Positions 34,741 through 47,351 of a DNA stretch of 64,000 nucleotides are shown here, piece after piece. This stretch comes from Lutraria lutraria (lineage: Eukaryota > Mollusca > Bivalvia > Venerida > Mactridae), in contig OZ026839.1 of assembly GCA_964023205.1 (NCBI GenBank), forward strand, positions 16,088,386-16,152,385, given 5' to 3'. A model generated the notes under the pieces. That model was not told where the DNA came from, ran no database searches, and saw only the letters and a list, made by a program, of their open reading frames with translations. A program made the position numbers and the translations under genes. Position 1 is the stretch's first letter; every line of letters begins with the position of its first letter.

Positions 34741-36966
34741 ACGTTTTGACAACTTTTAGAAGGAAAGCCGGGACCCACGCTTATTTTCCTCACTTTCGTC
34801 AATCGAAAAAAATGGCGAGTGTGCTTCCTTGGTGTTTTTATACACTCAATAAGGGAAAAAATTGAAGATTTTTCTTTCTACAGATTTACGTTGTTTGATG
34901 AGTTAAATTGAAAAATAACGTCTATAAACGTATAAAAATCACGGAATCGAGTGCCTATACCCTAGATGGACGTTTGGAAGTTGTTAAAAGTGATTTTTCC
35001 TAAGAGAACTGGAAAACGGTGACCCACGCTACACCGGAAGTTAATTACATGTTGAAAACTACTAAACGAGACGCCATGGGTTTGAATCTTTGCTTCTGGC
35101 TCCCTACTGATTAAAGTTTCCCCACGAGTCAACCCTAAACGTTTTATTAGACCCGAGTAATGGTACATCCACTTTATCACTCTCTTTTCCATTTCACACA
35201 CTTTTAAGAGCAAAAAGAAAAAGCGCCGATCGACCTACCTACATTCCCGATTTTATATTCTCATGAGAATGTAACCATTTACTTTCATAGAATTTTACTG
35301 GTGATGAGAAAGACTAACATGAATTATGCGCAGGATGTAAATTTTTATTAACGGGTCTTTATTGTTGTAATCTTATAAGAAAATATATAAAGTATTGCGA
35401 AATTACATTTGTACTATATACAGATTTACATATTATACCGACTCGTTGTATCAACCAATAGCCTTTTTAAGAAACTTTGCCAAGCATGAAATCACCATTA
35501 ACAATAAACAGTTTTAAACGAAACATAAACTCGCATTATTTTATGAATCACTCATTTCACAACACAACATTTAGCACCACACCTAAACACCCAAATATCA
35601 ACGTGACGAGTTGTTATTGAGAAATGCGAACTATTTTTCTGAAAGAATAGCAGTGTCTCATGTATCTGTTTGAATGTGGATGCTTACCGTAAGAGATGCA
35701 CACGTCAGAGATTCGTCAAATATGTATGGCGTAAGGATGGGCTACACGCCACATCCGACATCCTTATCATTGACTACAAAATTACACAATCACATAATCA
35801 CGCCATGTGTTGTAGATTTAAAGTTATCTACCTCATTTTCTTTCTATGGTGTCATTTTTAGGATGTAACCCACAAAATACAAAATTTCAGTTACTATAGT
35901 ATCAATTAGGGACTGCTTCATGTACGTGACTAGTTTTCCTGCGTTCACGGCCTTTGAATTTCTTATCAGTCTGAAAATAGCGTGTCTGATCAGGACTTTG
36001 TTTTTAATACAAGTGATTCTACAGAATATCTATTAAGTCCGGACTTTGCAACATATATTTTTAATCTTTATGAGTGTTTGTTCTGTCTGAAGAATCGAGA
36101 AAACTAACTTCTCAATCATACATTCAACCAATAAGTAAGAGAAAGGGCATGAAGCTTTAAATATATAATGGGAGTTCGTGTTGATAACAACACACACGTA
36201 AACGTACTGTTTTATCCTTCTGTCTTCCCATACACCCAACAACACGATCATTTAAATAGAAAATCTGTAATTTAAATATAGCCAATGAAATTGAACTTCC
36301 TATTATAGTACAACTATATTAAATTGAATTTTGTTGTATTGTGCATAAATGAAATTAACCAATATATGCGTAGCAGCTTGACGGAATATATGTGAATAAC
36401 TTAAGAATTTTCTGTTGAAAAAAGGTGAGACACTTTGTTTATCATTTATCAATTAATGTGTATTTAACAACAAAACACGTAGATCTATTAATTTACGAAC
36501 TGTATTAGTCATGCAAGTACAATGTATTTTTTGTATTATTTATCATCATTGATAAATTGGTATAATAATAGATAATACCTAAAAATCAGGTCCCTATCAT
36601 AAAATTATATGTGATATCAGGCTAAGATACGACACACACTTTGAGTTAATAACATTGAAATGCAAGTACAATGTAATTGAATAATATCTTAATTAATGTT
36701 TTAATCAGTCAGTCATGAAAATGGTAGATGATTGATTTATGCGTCCATTGCTTCATAATTGATACATATGTATCTACACATATCAAAAATACTGTATAAG
36801 AGACACAATTTTATATTGATGATAATGTACTTAATTGCACCAATGTGTTAATTGAAGTTAAATTTAATTCCTGACGAAATTATTTCTATTACACGTATTA
36901 CTACATGTGTACATGAAGACTTGAGATTACTTCAAATATGTATTGTATTCAACCGAACACCAAAAG
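34741..36966. other. Intergenic DNA upstream of chitin synthase, no gene
   Basis: Two overlapping frames near 35670 have no domain, and nothing else looks coding. The promoter of the chitin synthase gene should lie in or near the right end, but no TATA box or initiator could be called with confidence. Confidence 0.3.
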
Positions 36967-37202
36967 ACCCGCCTCCGTGGTTGAGTGGTTAAGGTCATTG
37001 TAACCTCTCACTGATAGAGGGTTGTGGGTTCGAGCCCAACTACCGACCATGTCTCTTTATGTGAGAAAGTAAGCAGTTGCTTACGGAGGATGGGAAACTA
37101 GTACTGGTTCTTCCCAGGAACGATGGTTAGGTGAACTGTCCGCCTCATATGACTCTGACTGTTGATAAGGGGCGTAAAACCCGATGAAACAAAAAACAAA
37201 CA
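36967..37202 (+). mobile_element. tRNA-derived SINE with 16-bp target duplications
   Basis: The head has a pol III A-box (tggttgagtggttaagg, about 36979) and B-box (ggttcgagccc, 37027-37037). The body ends in a tail of aaacaaa units. It is flanked by aaccgaacaccaaaag (36951-36966) and aaccgaacctcaaaag (37203-37218), a 16-base target duplication with two differences, which fixes both ends at 236 bp. The 3' part 'aaggggcgtaaaaccc' resembles tails of widespread bivalve SINEs; the family name is not certain. Confidence 0.9.
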
Positions 37203-37297
37203 AACCGAACCTCAAAAGGTTCCCTTTCTGAAATAAGGATGTCGCATTTTTTCATCAACAACTTACCATTGGATTACATTCATTGATTTGTTAGACC

Positions 37298-39345
37298 ATG
37301 CAAAACACAAAAGACGTAGTAACAACGTCATTCCAATCCGGGATTATAGAAGAGCAGACGACAGAAGACAATCCCGTACAACACAAACGAGATAACCAGG
37401 AAGGAGAACATGAGGAAGACGACCCGAGTAAGGTCTCTAGTCCGTAAGTGTAATTATGTACTGATTAATGGTGTACTTTAATAAAACATTTAGATTATAA
37501 TAAAAACAACAAAGACATGATTCTATATAACAGATAATCTGAACCTGAAGAAAATGTTGATAACTATTCATGTTTGGTTTCGCTTGGTTTAACGCCGTTT
37601 TTCCTCAAGGATATTTCAATTATATCGGGCCACATGCAGTATATAGAAATTTCAAACGGAGTCGAATTATGTGACAATTTCTATTCATTTAAAGGTATTT
37701 TTGTTGTTCGGTACGAACACAAGTCCAAAACTTAAAACCAATTCTCGACAAACGATCGGGAAATTTTTCCTACATACTGAAAAGTTTCCGCCTACAAAAA
37801 ATAGTTCCAATTGTACAATTCAATGGCATAAATGCAAATTCAAATATTAAGAGCATTCAAGTCAAAATCAGATGGCTATGGAAAATCGAAATTTAGTAAT
37901 ACGAAACAGTTGTAAAAGATACTTTACTTGGTCTGCCTCAAAATTCATGTGCGCCGAGCGAGTGAAGGCTATGGAAGGCTGAACTATCGCTCAGTTTCCA
38001 GAACAGAACAGTTCCGAACAACAGCAGTGCCTTCTATGAGCTTTGATTTTATCATTTTACCGTTACTTCCGCCGGTGACCGCTTCCCCTAATTAGAACTT
38101 ATTATTCTAATCTACTATTAATTAACTAATCAATATTAGGCGAGTTTCCACTTCAAATGCCGGGCCGATATGAAGTTCAACAAGGCATTATGAATACATG
38201 AAAAAACTCAGCTATTATGAGATTCGGTCATTCTGATTGGGTGTCCAGCTCGGCCATTATGAGATTCGTTCATTTTGATTGGCTGTCCAGCTCGGCTATT
38301 ATGAAACACCTGCTATATTCTATAGTTAATTAATAAAATTGTCAATAAGTAAGTGTTTTCATAATGGCCTTGTCATTGGCTTCAGACAGTCTTCAGTCCA
38401 ATTACAAGGCCATTAAGAAAACATTTACTTATTAACATTATTGTAATAGATTACCTTTCTATAAGGGTAAGTTAACATCTCCATGTATGGAGGAAAATCG
38501 ACATGTTTGTCAAAGTCTAATTTTCATGAAAGGGCATGACCTATCGCGACCGAAATTCGAAACAGGATCGCAGGGTTACATGTCCAACGCACGTACTGGT
38601 GCACGACCGCGGCCTGATAAGTATGGAAAAGAGTGTAATTGGCAATTGCAATGTAGGTCGAAAAGTACAACAATTTATTTGTTCATGATGTATGCTTATT
38701 CACGTTAGCAAAGACCGCCATATTCCTAATTTCACGGCCCAGGTTTGACTGTATATTACGATCTTTTTCAGAGCCTTTGATGCGTTTGAGGAGATAAATC
38801 ATACGAATGGAAAATCTTATCATTTTGAAAGAAAATTCCTGAAATGCTGTCGTCTTTTTATTTACTTCTTCACGTTTGTTGTTGTTATTGCCGGTGGAGT
38901 AATGAATAAACTGAGCGTTTTCAAAATGATCAGTGATAACAATCGAGTGAGTACCTTTATTATTAAAAGTTTACGACTTTGTCATATACGAGATTATTTC
39001 GACATACATGTAATTCATAAGTTGAGAACTTTACTGGGAAAACTATACTGTGCTGTAGCATGCTGGACAATAAAAGTTGCAAGTTAAACATGGCGAATCA
39101 CCCAATTTACAAGTCATAAACAAATTATTTCTACACTAGAATAATTGTGCATTTGTTTCAGCAGTTCATACATACATGGATGTTTATGATGTGTTATATT
39201 TCAGAGTTGGGGAGAGGAAAGACAAATGAATACTATGTATTTACTTGTATTGGTTTGTGTTTATCCTACATTTACTTTGATCTCGTCCATTTTCAAACTA
39301 ATGTTCGGTAAAGTGCGACAACTATCAACGGGAACTATAATAACA
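37298..39345 (+). CDS. Chitin synthase exons 1-3: N-terminus, first helices
   Basis: Exon 1 (37298-37443) gives a soluble, acidic start (QSGIIEEQTTED and EGEHEEDDPSK) and ends with two bases of a codon. Exon 2 (38772-38946) begins AFDAFEEINHTNG and holds the first helix, CRLFIYFFTFVVVIAGG. Exon 3 (39205-39345) starts SWGEERQMNTMYLLVL and holds the second helix. Exons 2 and 3 are in-phase additions that match the conserved N-terminal layout of animal chitin synthases. Confidence 0.9.
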
Positions 39346-42300
39346 GTAAGTAATATTGTATGTGAAGTTTATGGATAGATAGGTTAACATTACAATGAAG
39401 ACTTAGCTGAAAGAGTCTTTTTCTAAATTGAACTATGCACGAAAAAGAAATTCTGAAATTTGCTTAATATAATAGCTTGAGGAAGATACCAAATAAAACT
39501 GAAACCTGTGTGAAATAGTATAGTCAATGTTAAATGAAATTATTTAAAATACGTTAAAATTTATGATATTAAGAAAGCGACTTTTGATGGTGACCTTAAA
39601 AGAGAAAAAAGAGAAAGCCTTTTTAAGTACTGGGTAGTTGGTGGTTGGTTAGTGGTTGGAGAAATGAACCTTGTGTGCAAGGGTATTGTCCTCCATGAAT
39701 ACAATCTTGGCAAACAGCACCTGCATATGGGCGAACATGAGCATTCAGGATGTCATTAACGTACCTTTCAGTCGTAATCGTGCCGTTTTCTATGACATGA
39801 AGGTCCGTCTTGTCATGGATGCTGACGCTCGTCCATATCATAACAATGCCGCCGCCGAAACGATCATGTTAAGCTATACGGACTTGCGAACCCTGACGCG
39901 CGTGTAGTCCACACAGTACCTTGACTCGTCAGAGAAAAAAAACAGAGAAGACGATTCATGACCGTTTACATTCCCCGTGGCATTCTATAAATTGTTTCTT
40001 AACGTTTTGGTGTTCTGGAAACGCTTCCTTTGGGCTTGAACAACAATAAATCTGCAACGGGCATCGGTTGTAAACCTCTTGCGACCACCAGCGTTGCAAG
40101 TATTCTCCATGTGCCTGGTACCGTTGTCACATCCTGCCAATGACGCTTTGCGACACACCATGGTGACGTCCCGCCTGACTCTGTTATATACCAGCATCAA
40201 ACATGCCAATGCCAATATTCATTTCTTCCCTATTAAGTCGCCTTGTTACTTGCATGTTCGCTTACAAAAGTAAAAGAACAGCGTAAAACCGAGCAAATGT
40301 TTTCGCAGTTGACATTATAGAAAATGATAAGTGCGCCCAAAAGCACCTGGTTTTCATGGGTATGCCATTATTTGTTTCTCGTTCAATATCACACGTATAT
40401 TTTCACCAAAACCTGATGTTTATTGAAAACTGGCATGTATACGCCTACTGTTATTTAGATAATATTACTTGTTTAGAGGAACACTGATTGTAAACACTAA
40501 GATGAACCACGTTACCCTGAGTAAATTTTGAGTCCTAATATTCGTCTCTTCACTGTTTCAGGTGATGATAATTGAAAGTTTACACACAGTGGGAATTCTT
40601 CTGTTGATATTTGCGGTGTTACCACATTTTTCGACCGTTTCCTCAATGTACATCATGAGTTTTCTACCAATAGTTCCATCTATTCTCTGTCTGGTCTGTT
40701 CAATGGTTTGTGCACAAGGACATTTTAAAAAGAGATTTTTGGTTTGGTTGTTTTATTTAGTTATATCCCTTATACAGGTCGGATGTTTTGTTTGGTTGTA
40801 TTTTACTGATGTACTCAGAACGAAAACAAGCTCCACCGTCGTCTGGGTTGTTCCGATAGCTGTTGTTCTTGTTTCACTAAGTTGGTGGGAAAACTTCACA
40901 GATATTAAGCTACCGAATGCTCTACGAAAGCCAGCTGATTACAATCAGTTACAACGGGTTACAATCAGAGAAGAAATGAAAAATGGAAGGGATAGAGTCA
41001 TGGCGTATACATCTTTGAGTAGATTATTAACTGTTGGAATATGTGTAGCGCTAGTTACATACGATATAATCCCAACATTAATCCATGACTTATTACATAA
41101 TCGTAATACAACATTACAGCTACAGAAATCAGTAAACACTTCTTTACATACAAACTGTTCGACGCAGACGAGTCAGAATTACGGTTCAGTTATGAATACC
41201 ACATCTCTGTGCACAGAGGAGAGTTTGGGTTCAGCCAACAACACGAAAACCCACCAGAATCATCAGTCACAATCAGTTTTGGATATGATTAATGAATTTA
41301 TGAATAAACATTATGTCGTCTTGTTGGCACTTCTTGTGACATTTGCTGTTAGTTACTGCTCCAAGTTGGCATGTAAACTACGCATGCAACAATTTAGTTT
41401 TTCGTTGGCAACATTATTAATTACTCCAATCACATTCTTATATATTTGTTTGCAATGTGTCCATCAGCTTCCAGAGGAGGTATTGATATTTGAGATAGAA
41501 GACATGTGCCCAACATGGAACTTAGTTTCTCCTAGTCAAATAATGATATTTTCTGTCGTATGGCTTTCTACTTGTTTCCTGACATACTACTTATGGTTAC
41601 CACAGCCGGAACGGATGATAAAAAGTGACAGGTATATAATGTATGGATTACTCGTATTGATTGTACCTTTTAACTATTCAAAACATAATTATGCCAACTC
41701 TTTAAGTACTTCGAAAAATAACAACAAATACGTACTTCAGTGAAAAGTTATCTAGTCTAATTCGGAAAGAAAATAATCGATGAATCAGCATAAAAGTTCT
41801 CACGAAAATAGCTTATATGCGTTAAATTAACAAATGAATACAGACAGTGTAGGAGAAGAAATATAACTGTGAGGATGTGAAATCAAATATATTCTATAAA
41901 TAGTACAGACTTATTTCTAGACTCCATACCTTCGTATCATTGTTAATTTCAGTATGTTTGTTTTACCACTAAACGAATGTATAACGATTGACTACAACTT
42001 GATATTACGACGTAGAAATGATCACAGGACCATGACAGACTCATCCGAGTACCTATCAAGTTTCACACCCAAAGTATATGTTTGTGCAACCATTTGGCAC
42101 GAAACACGGAATGAAATGTTTCATATTCTAAAGTCTTTACTAAGGTAACACTAAAACATGCGCGTGATGCTGTTCAATCTTCTTAAAAATGACATTTAAA
42201 AATGGATTTTTATTCAGTTATATGTGTATGTACATTAATCATAGTGAATTGGAGAGAATAAATAGAGAAATGATGTAAATATTTATAATTTATTTCTTGC

Positions 42301-45300
42301 TCAAACGGCTCTTGTACAAGAACTGCATTTTTTTCAGGAAGTGTCGTATATGAGAAACTAAGCTTGTCTATCAATAAGAAATAGTACCATGTTCAAAGAC
42401 AACAGTCAGTTATTGGCTGGTTGTGGTATATTACATATATGTTGACAAGCGTTTCCAAAGCTTCAACTGACAATTTTTATTAAACAAACTCCATAATACA
42501 TACTGTACTAGCAGTTTATAATTTCAGATTAGATCACCACTGCGCTTTAAGTAAATCCAAAGAAGATACAGCGGACAAGTTTGAATCTGAAAGTAAAACA
42601 TTCATTTATTCGCTTAAAGCCTTACATATACTCGTACATGTATAACATAAGTAAACAAATACCAATCACATACTTAACGTTTTATGAATGAAAAGCCTTT
42701 GACTTAACGTTGCACACTTTTATGTATAATTATGTTTGTATTCCGAGAATACAGTATAACGATTTCATTTCTAATTGTCCATGCATACGTCTTTGCTTAC
42801 TCTGCAGTTCACGTAGTTATCGACGACGCATTCATGGTTGACCCACAGACAAAGCAAGAGATGCCAAACAGTTACGTGATACAGTTTCTAGAATGTTTAG
42901 ACGAAGCAGCAACGTAAGTACAGAATACAAATACAATCATAATTATTTATTTATACATTTACTTCAAGACCAAGGAAATCTTGATATTGAAAGAATACAA
43001 ATGCTCTGACAATTAACTTTAGGCAAATGGGTGAAACCGAGTAGTTTTATTGAGAATAGAACTACCCGAAACTTTATCAGTAATTATCGGTTTATAACGT
43101 TACACCTAACTTTTTATTCAGACCTTATTCGGAATACGATCACAAAATGCATATAATTAAGCGAGCAAGCCATAATTGTAACTACATGTAGCATATTGTA
43201 TTTTACAAGTATGAATAGTTGTTCATATGTGGAAGTACATTTGTATTTCAAACATCTTATCAGAGTGGCACATCTGTTTCTCACCAGGCATATGTACAAG
43301 AATACGATATTTGTTCCATATATAATTTCAGTACAATTCTAGGAAGTAGATATAAGTCAGAATGGACCGATATCCCAGTGGTGTGTACTATGCCATATGG
43401 AGGCAGAATAACTCAGCTTTTACCTGGACAAACTGAATTAGTCATACATCTGAAAAATAAGAATCAAGTTCGCCACAGAAAAAGATGGTCCCAGGTATCA
43501 GTCTTCCATCCAGATTTTATTTATTTCACAGTGAGCCCTTTAGTCCCACTGGACATAATAATTTGATCAGATCTGGTAGGATTGTTCTTTGTCAAAACAT
43601 AGCGTTAAATTGTGCACTATGGCACAAAATCTGCGAACTTTAATAGCATATGTATTTGTTAAACTGGAACTGACTGCTGTGTTCAGATCATTGACGTTTC
43701 CGACATGAAGGGGCTCGGATTGCCTGTGTACAAACATAAAGTGCAAAATAGTTCAGATTTACAAATTGATTAATTGGGACCAGAAGTAACAAATGCACAT
43801 AGCATTTATCGTTTTGAATGCAAGTATATGATACGTTTCCCCCTGACTAGGGTAAAATGTGCAGAAGCATAAAATACAAAATGTATAGTTTACATTCTAA
43901 TATTTCATAACACATGGTGTTAAGCTGATTTGCTAATGGAATATAAAGCAGGCCTATGTATATTTGATTTCTATTTGCATGTTTCAGGTTATGTACATGT
44001 ACTATATATTAGGTTTCAAGTCATTCATGTATAGAGAAAAATCTACCGTTTTGATAAATCGGAACTTGAAGACGGGTAGGGAGGAGGATCAGACATGGTC
44101 TTTCATCAATCGTCTGTCCGATGCGGATAGATTGAAAGTGAGTACATACCATATATATCGTTACTAGCACTTCCAACTTTAACAAAGTTTTGTATAAGGC
44201 GCATAGACGGACCATTCTACAGTGTGGTCGTTTTTCAGCTTCATTTTCTTAATTGTGTAACATTAGCATTAACGATAGACATGATAGTGTTTAGTGCCAA
44301 TACCTCAATATAAAATCAGCCTATGAATGAATTCTGTCGTTTATTCTGTTGCATACATTAAAGCATTTTCCTAAATTTTTGTAGCTTCAGAACACGTTCA
44401 TACTTACACTAGATGGTGATGTAGATTTTAAACCATCGTCTGTGTTACGTCTCCTAGACAGAATGAAGAAAAACGTTCAGGTTGGAGCAGTTTGTGGACG
44501 AATACATCCAATAGGAACAGGTATCATTACTACATTATAATTTTTCATGTACAATACATGTATACACTTTGTAAATCACATTTTGTTTTTGTTTGATGCA
44601 CCTGTCAATATTTTGCCTGCCCGATGGGCGGCAGACATACACGTGACTTTAGATAGGAGATCATTAACGACAGGTGGGAACTTGATAAACCTAATGATTC
44701 CGGGTGTCGAGAATTAGATTTTGGTCGAGTTTTACACCCCTGTCGCATTTGATATACCAAGTATGCGCTAATGTGGGGATTAAGACAAATACGGTTGCCT
44801 CCATCGTTGTCTGTTTTCTTCAGAAATCTAAAATTGTCAAATTCCCTTGGTTGTATGTTATTGCATTTTTTTCAGGTCCCGTGGTGTGGTTTCAAAAGTT
44901 CGAGTATGCCTTTAGCCATTGGTTACAAAAATCAACAGAACACGTTCTAGGATGCGTCCTGTGTTGTCCCGGATGCTTTTCGTTGTTTCGTGCAAGTGCT
45001 TTGATAGATAGCAACGTAATCAAAACATACACAAGAAAACCTACAGATGCTTTGCACTATCTCCATTACGAACAAGGTAATTAAAGAACATTTTCATTTA
45101 TAGCATGTAGTTTGATGCTTGAAATTCTTAATGTTTATAAGTTTCAGCCTTAAAATGTATACAGTCCTTAACTGAGTTCTTGGGAAATGTAATATGTACC
45201 AAACACCTTGCCTGAGGATTATAATTCCCACATCCAAATCAGCACGGCTTTTGACAAGTGTCATTACATGAATACAGCACAGGCAACACAATAAAATCCT

Positions 45301-47086
45301 GGGGTATCACACGCTATCGAACTTACAGTAATTCAATCGGGGGGGGGGGGGGGTAGTATTTTGGGAAAGGCAGGACATTTTTGTACATGTGTTTTTTTCT
45401 TGGAACCCTTTTCTCCTCTAAATATATTCAATATTATATTCAAACATGTACATGCTATATTATGTTATATAGGCATTTCAATTTCTATTTTTAACAACAC
45501 GAACTATTCTTTAAATATTAAGTCAACAACATGTAGAACAAGTCTGAACATCATATGCATGCAACTCATTGAAACTAACAAAACGTGAAACATTCTCTGT
45601 ACAGGGTATTCTTTGAGCGCATGTACCTAAAGTTTTTATTGCCTGTGAAATGTGCTTCTCTCACTGCATATATGTACTCATAACAGGGAGTTTATACATT
45701 TTAGGTGAGGATCGTTGGCTCTGTACACTATTGATGCAACAAGGTTATAAGATTGAATATTGTGGTGGAACGGACGCCAAAACATTTGCTCCTGAAACGT
45801 TCAATGATTTTTATATACAACGGAGAAGATGGTCGCCATCTTTTTATGTTAACTTTGTGGAGATACTATCATCTTGGAGACATATTGTCAGCCAAAACGT
45901 ATATATCAGTCGACTGTTCATCGCATATCAGTTTCTCATAGCTTCATCAGGAATACTAGCTCCATCTTACGTCATCATGACCATTTCTTTGTCATTCAAC
46001 GCATTACTGGATATCAGTGATTGGCATGCGTTCTTGCTGTCCATGGTTCCTCCGATATTTTACATAATCGTGTGCTTGAAATTATCTGACAGTTATCAAC
46101 TTGCTATCGCCGCTGTATTAAGCACGGTGTATTCTCTTGTCATGGTAATTTACACTCTGCATTTTATTGTGTTATTAAGTAACGGAGACTTTCTGTCACC
46201 ATTTGTACTTTTCGTTGTTTGTAATTTAGTCATTGTTATTTTGGCTGGATTATTACATCCACGTGATATTTGGTGTTTGTTGTATGGTATACTTTACTAC
46301 ATGGCAATTCCTTCCATGTTTATATTTCTAACTATCTACTTCATCTGTAACATACATAACGTGACATGGGGCACTCGAGAAAACCATCCAACAGAACGTA
46401 CAACGGAAAGTATGTCCATATTCAATTTAATACGATCAGTGATTGATCAAGTTGTAAAACACAAACAACCTGGCGATGCGATGAAGCCAAGTGGTGTTTC
46501 AATTTCGGAAAATCCAGACGCTGAGAACTCTAATCAAGCAGCAGAAATGGATCATTCCACCAGTGTAAATTGGACACTTCTTGATCCATTCGCTCAATAC
46601 AAGCATGACAACGAGACGCCAAAGCATGAAGAACAATTTTGGAAAACATTTCTTCCAAAGTACCTCGAACCAATTGAAAGTGATAGAAAGCATGAGCAGA
46701 AAATATCTATTGATCTGATCAGTTTAAGGAATAACATGGTTTTTATATTTTCCATGGTGAATCTTCTATTTTCATTTGCATTGTTTCAAATGCAAAGTTA
46801 TAAAGATAAATTTGGTGTTCTATATCTGTTTGGAAAGTATGAACCTATCTCAGCCACATGTTTTGGAATTATTATACTTATACAAATAGTTCAATTAATA
46901 TCTATGTTAATTCACCGGTGGAATACCTTCCAACATTCAATAGCGAGGACACGTCTTACCTCATGTGTGTGTAAAAAGGAGTCAAAGAGCATCTACTATT
47001 ACAATAATCCTATAATAATGGATGTTAATGGAAGCAATATGCTTCCAGAAGCTACTAGAGGGTCTTATAACCTCTCAAATGTATAA
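37298..47086 (+). CDS. Chitin synthase, complete 12-exon gene, 1308 aa
   Basis: Family-2 glycosyltransferase that polymerises UDP-GlcNAc into chitin and extrudes it through the plasma membrane; in molluscs it serves shell matrix, gut lining and radula or byssus-related tissue. The exons are 37298-37443, 38772-38946, 39205-39345, 40562-41631, 41953-42144, 42528-42592, 42808-42913, 43332-43494, 43988-44137, 44385-44520, 44876-45076 and 45705-47086. Together they total 3927 bases (1309 codons with the stop); every intron is GT-AG and every phase agrees. Motifs, by residue: CATIWHE 555-561, IDDAF 601-605, LDGDVDF 745-751, EDRW 850-853, QRRRW 887-891, TWGTRE from 1069. Many membrane helices flank the catalytic core. 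An in-frame TAG sits two codons before the ATG. No myosin motor domain precedes it, unlike some molluscan chitin synthases. The catalytic residues look intact. Confidence 0.96.
38200..38436. repeat. 48-bp direct repeat and 92-bp hairpin in intron 1
   Basis: Two tandem units of about 48 bases contain 'attatgagattcg' and 'attg(g)ctgtccagctcggc'. They are followed by an inverted repeat at 38343-38434 whose arms read caataagtaagtgttttcat and its diverged complement, around a short loop 'cttcagacagtcttcag'. No coding value; probably a MITE in intron 1 of the chitin synthase. Confidence 0.7.
39600..40250 (-). pseudogene. Tc1-like transposase remnant in intron 3
   Basis: On the minus strand the helix-turn-helix part (about 40160-39985) reads GGRKRFTTD and RFIVVQAQRKRFQNTKTLRN, then a TAG. 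Further on, FFFSDESRYCVDY (about 39930) and WTSVSIHDKTDLHVIENGTI with ERYVNDILNAHVRPYAGAV (about 39840-39720) belong to the Tc1/mariner DDE domain. The parts between are deleted and frames are broken, so it is inactive. It lies antisense in intron 3 of the chitin synthase. Confidence 0.85.
40562..41631 (+). CDS. Chitin synthase exon 4: N-terminal membrane region
   Basis: This large exon of 1070 bases encodes about 356 residues with several hydrophobic helices (for example VGILLLIFAVLPHF, IMSFLPIVPSILCLVCSMV, VVWVVPIAVVLVSL and YVVLLALLVTFAVSY). A loop of about 80 residues between helices is rich in Asn-X-Ser/Thr sites. WWENFTDIK and NGRDRVMAYTSL sit in conserved cytoplasmic stretches, and PERMIKSD leads into the catalytic domain. 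The donor is inside the long open frame, so the reading frame past 41631 (to 41743) is intron. Confidence 0.9.
41953..43494 (+). CDS. Chitin synthase exons 5-8: first catalytic half
   Basis: Exon 5 (41953-42144) has RRRNDHRTM and PKVYVCATIWHETRNEM. Exon 6 (42528-42592) is a short 65-base exon starting LDHHCALSKSKED. Exon 7 (42808-42913) opens HVVIDDAFMVDP, with the nucleotide-binding Asp pair. Exon 8 (43332-43494) carries MPYGGRITQLLPGQTEL and HLKNKNQVRHRKRWSQ. Longer open frames extend into introns at exons 7 and 8; splice phase and family alignment fix the true borders. Confidence 0.9.
43988..45076 (+). CDS. Chitin synthase exons 9-11: donor-site core
   Basis: Exon 9 (43988-44137) reads VMYMYYILGFKSFM and RNLKTGREEDQTW. 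Exon 10 (44385-44520) holds the DxD-type motif in TFILTLDGDVDFKP, followed by GAVCGRIHPIGTG. Exon 11 (44876-45076) has PVVWFQKFEYAFSHWLQKST and CVLCCPGCFSLFRASAL, the acceptor-side strand and product-channel entry in this family. Confidence 0.92.
45339..45353 (+). repeat. Poly-G tract
   Basis: About 15 consecutive G residues in the last intron of the chitin synthase. Such tracts can form G-quadruplex in RNA, but this one is a single run. Confidence 0.9.
45705..47086 (+). CDS. Chitin synthase exon 12: EDRW/QRRRW and C-terminus
   Basis: The exon starts GEDRWLCTLLMQQGYK and soon gives YIQRRRWSPSFY, the processivity motif. A run of helices (for example FLIASSGILAPSYVIMTISL and FLLSMVPPIFYIIVCLKL) forms the export channel. 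TWGTREN follows, then a hydrophilic stretch of about 120 residues with acidic and His-rich parts, and two last helices (FIFSMVNLLFSFALF and CFGIIILIQIVQLISML). The protein ends NLSNV. The upstream part of the open frame (45650-45704) is intron. Confidence 0.93.
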
Positions 47087-47345
47087 AGTCACGCAAGTGA
47101 GAACAATATGAGAGATATTGGAGTGTAAGACAAATGCAAAGGCCTTCATAATGCTCCATGGTGGCTGCATCAGTTCAAACTGATGAATGAAGTTAGCAGT
47201 ACTTGTGTGAAATGCATTTTCATTATTTTCATTATCTTGACTTAGCATGTTAGAGGAAATGTGGGAATAATCTTTAAGTAATTATTAACTACCCGGTATT
47301 GTTCCATCAATAGTAAAAAGGAGCGTGTCACAATTATGATGGCAC

Positions 47346-47351
47346 AATAAA
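47346..47351 (+). promoter_or_regulatory. Candidate poly(A) signal of chitin synthase
   Basis: AATAAA lies 260 bases after the TAA stop, followed by a T/G-rich stretch. It is the first canonical signal downstream of the gene. Confidence 0.45.

Noticed and set aside
35670..35868. Two overlapping plus-strand frames as a small gene
   Set aside because: No signal peptide, domain, promoter or splice evidence; frames of this length are expected by chance.
36967..37045. Functional tRNA gene (Ser/Leu-like)
   Set aside because: A and B boxes are present, but the 3' acceptor strand is missing and the sequence continues into a SINE body with an A-rich tail and flanking duplications.
41632..41743. Open frame running past chitin synthase exon 4
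   Set aside because: A donor at 41632 joins in phase to exon 5 and restores the conserved sequence; the extension is intronic.
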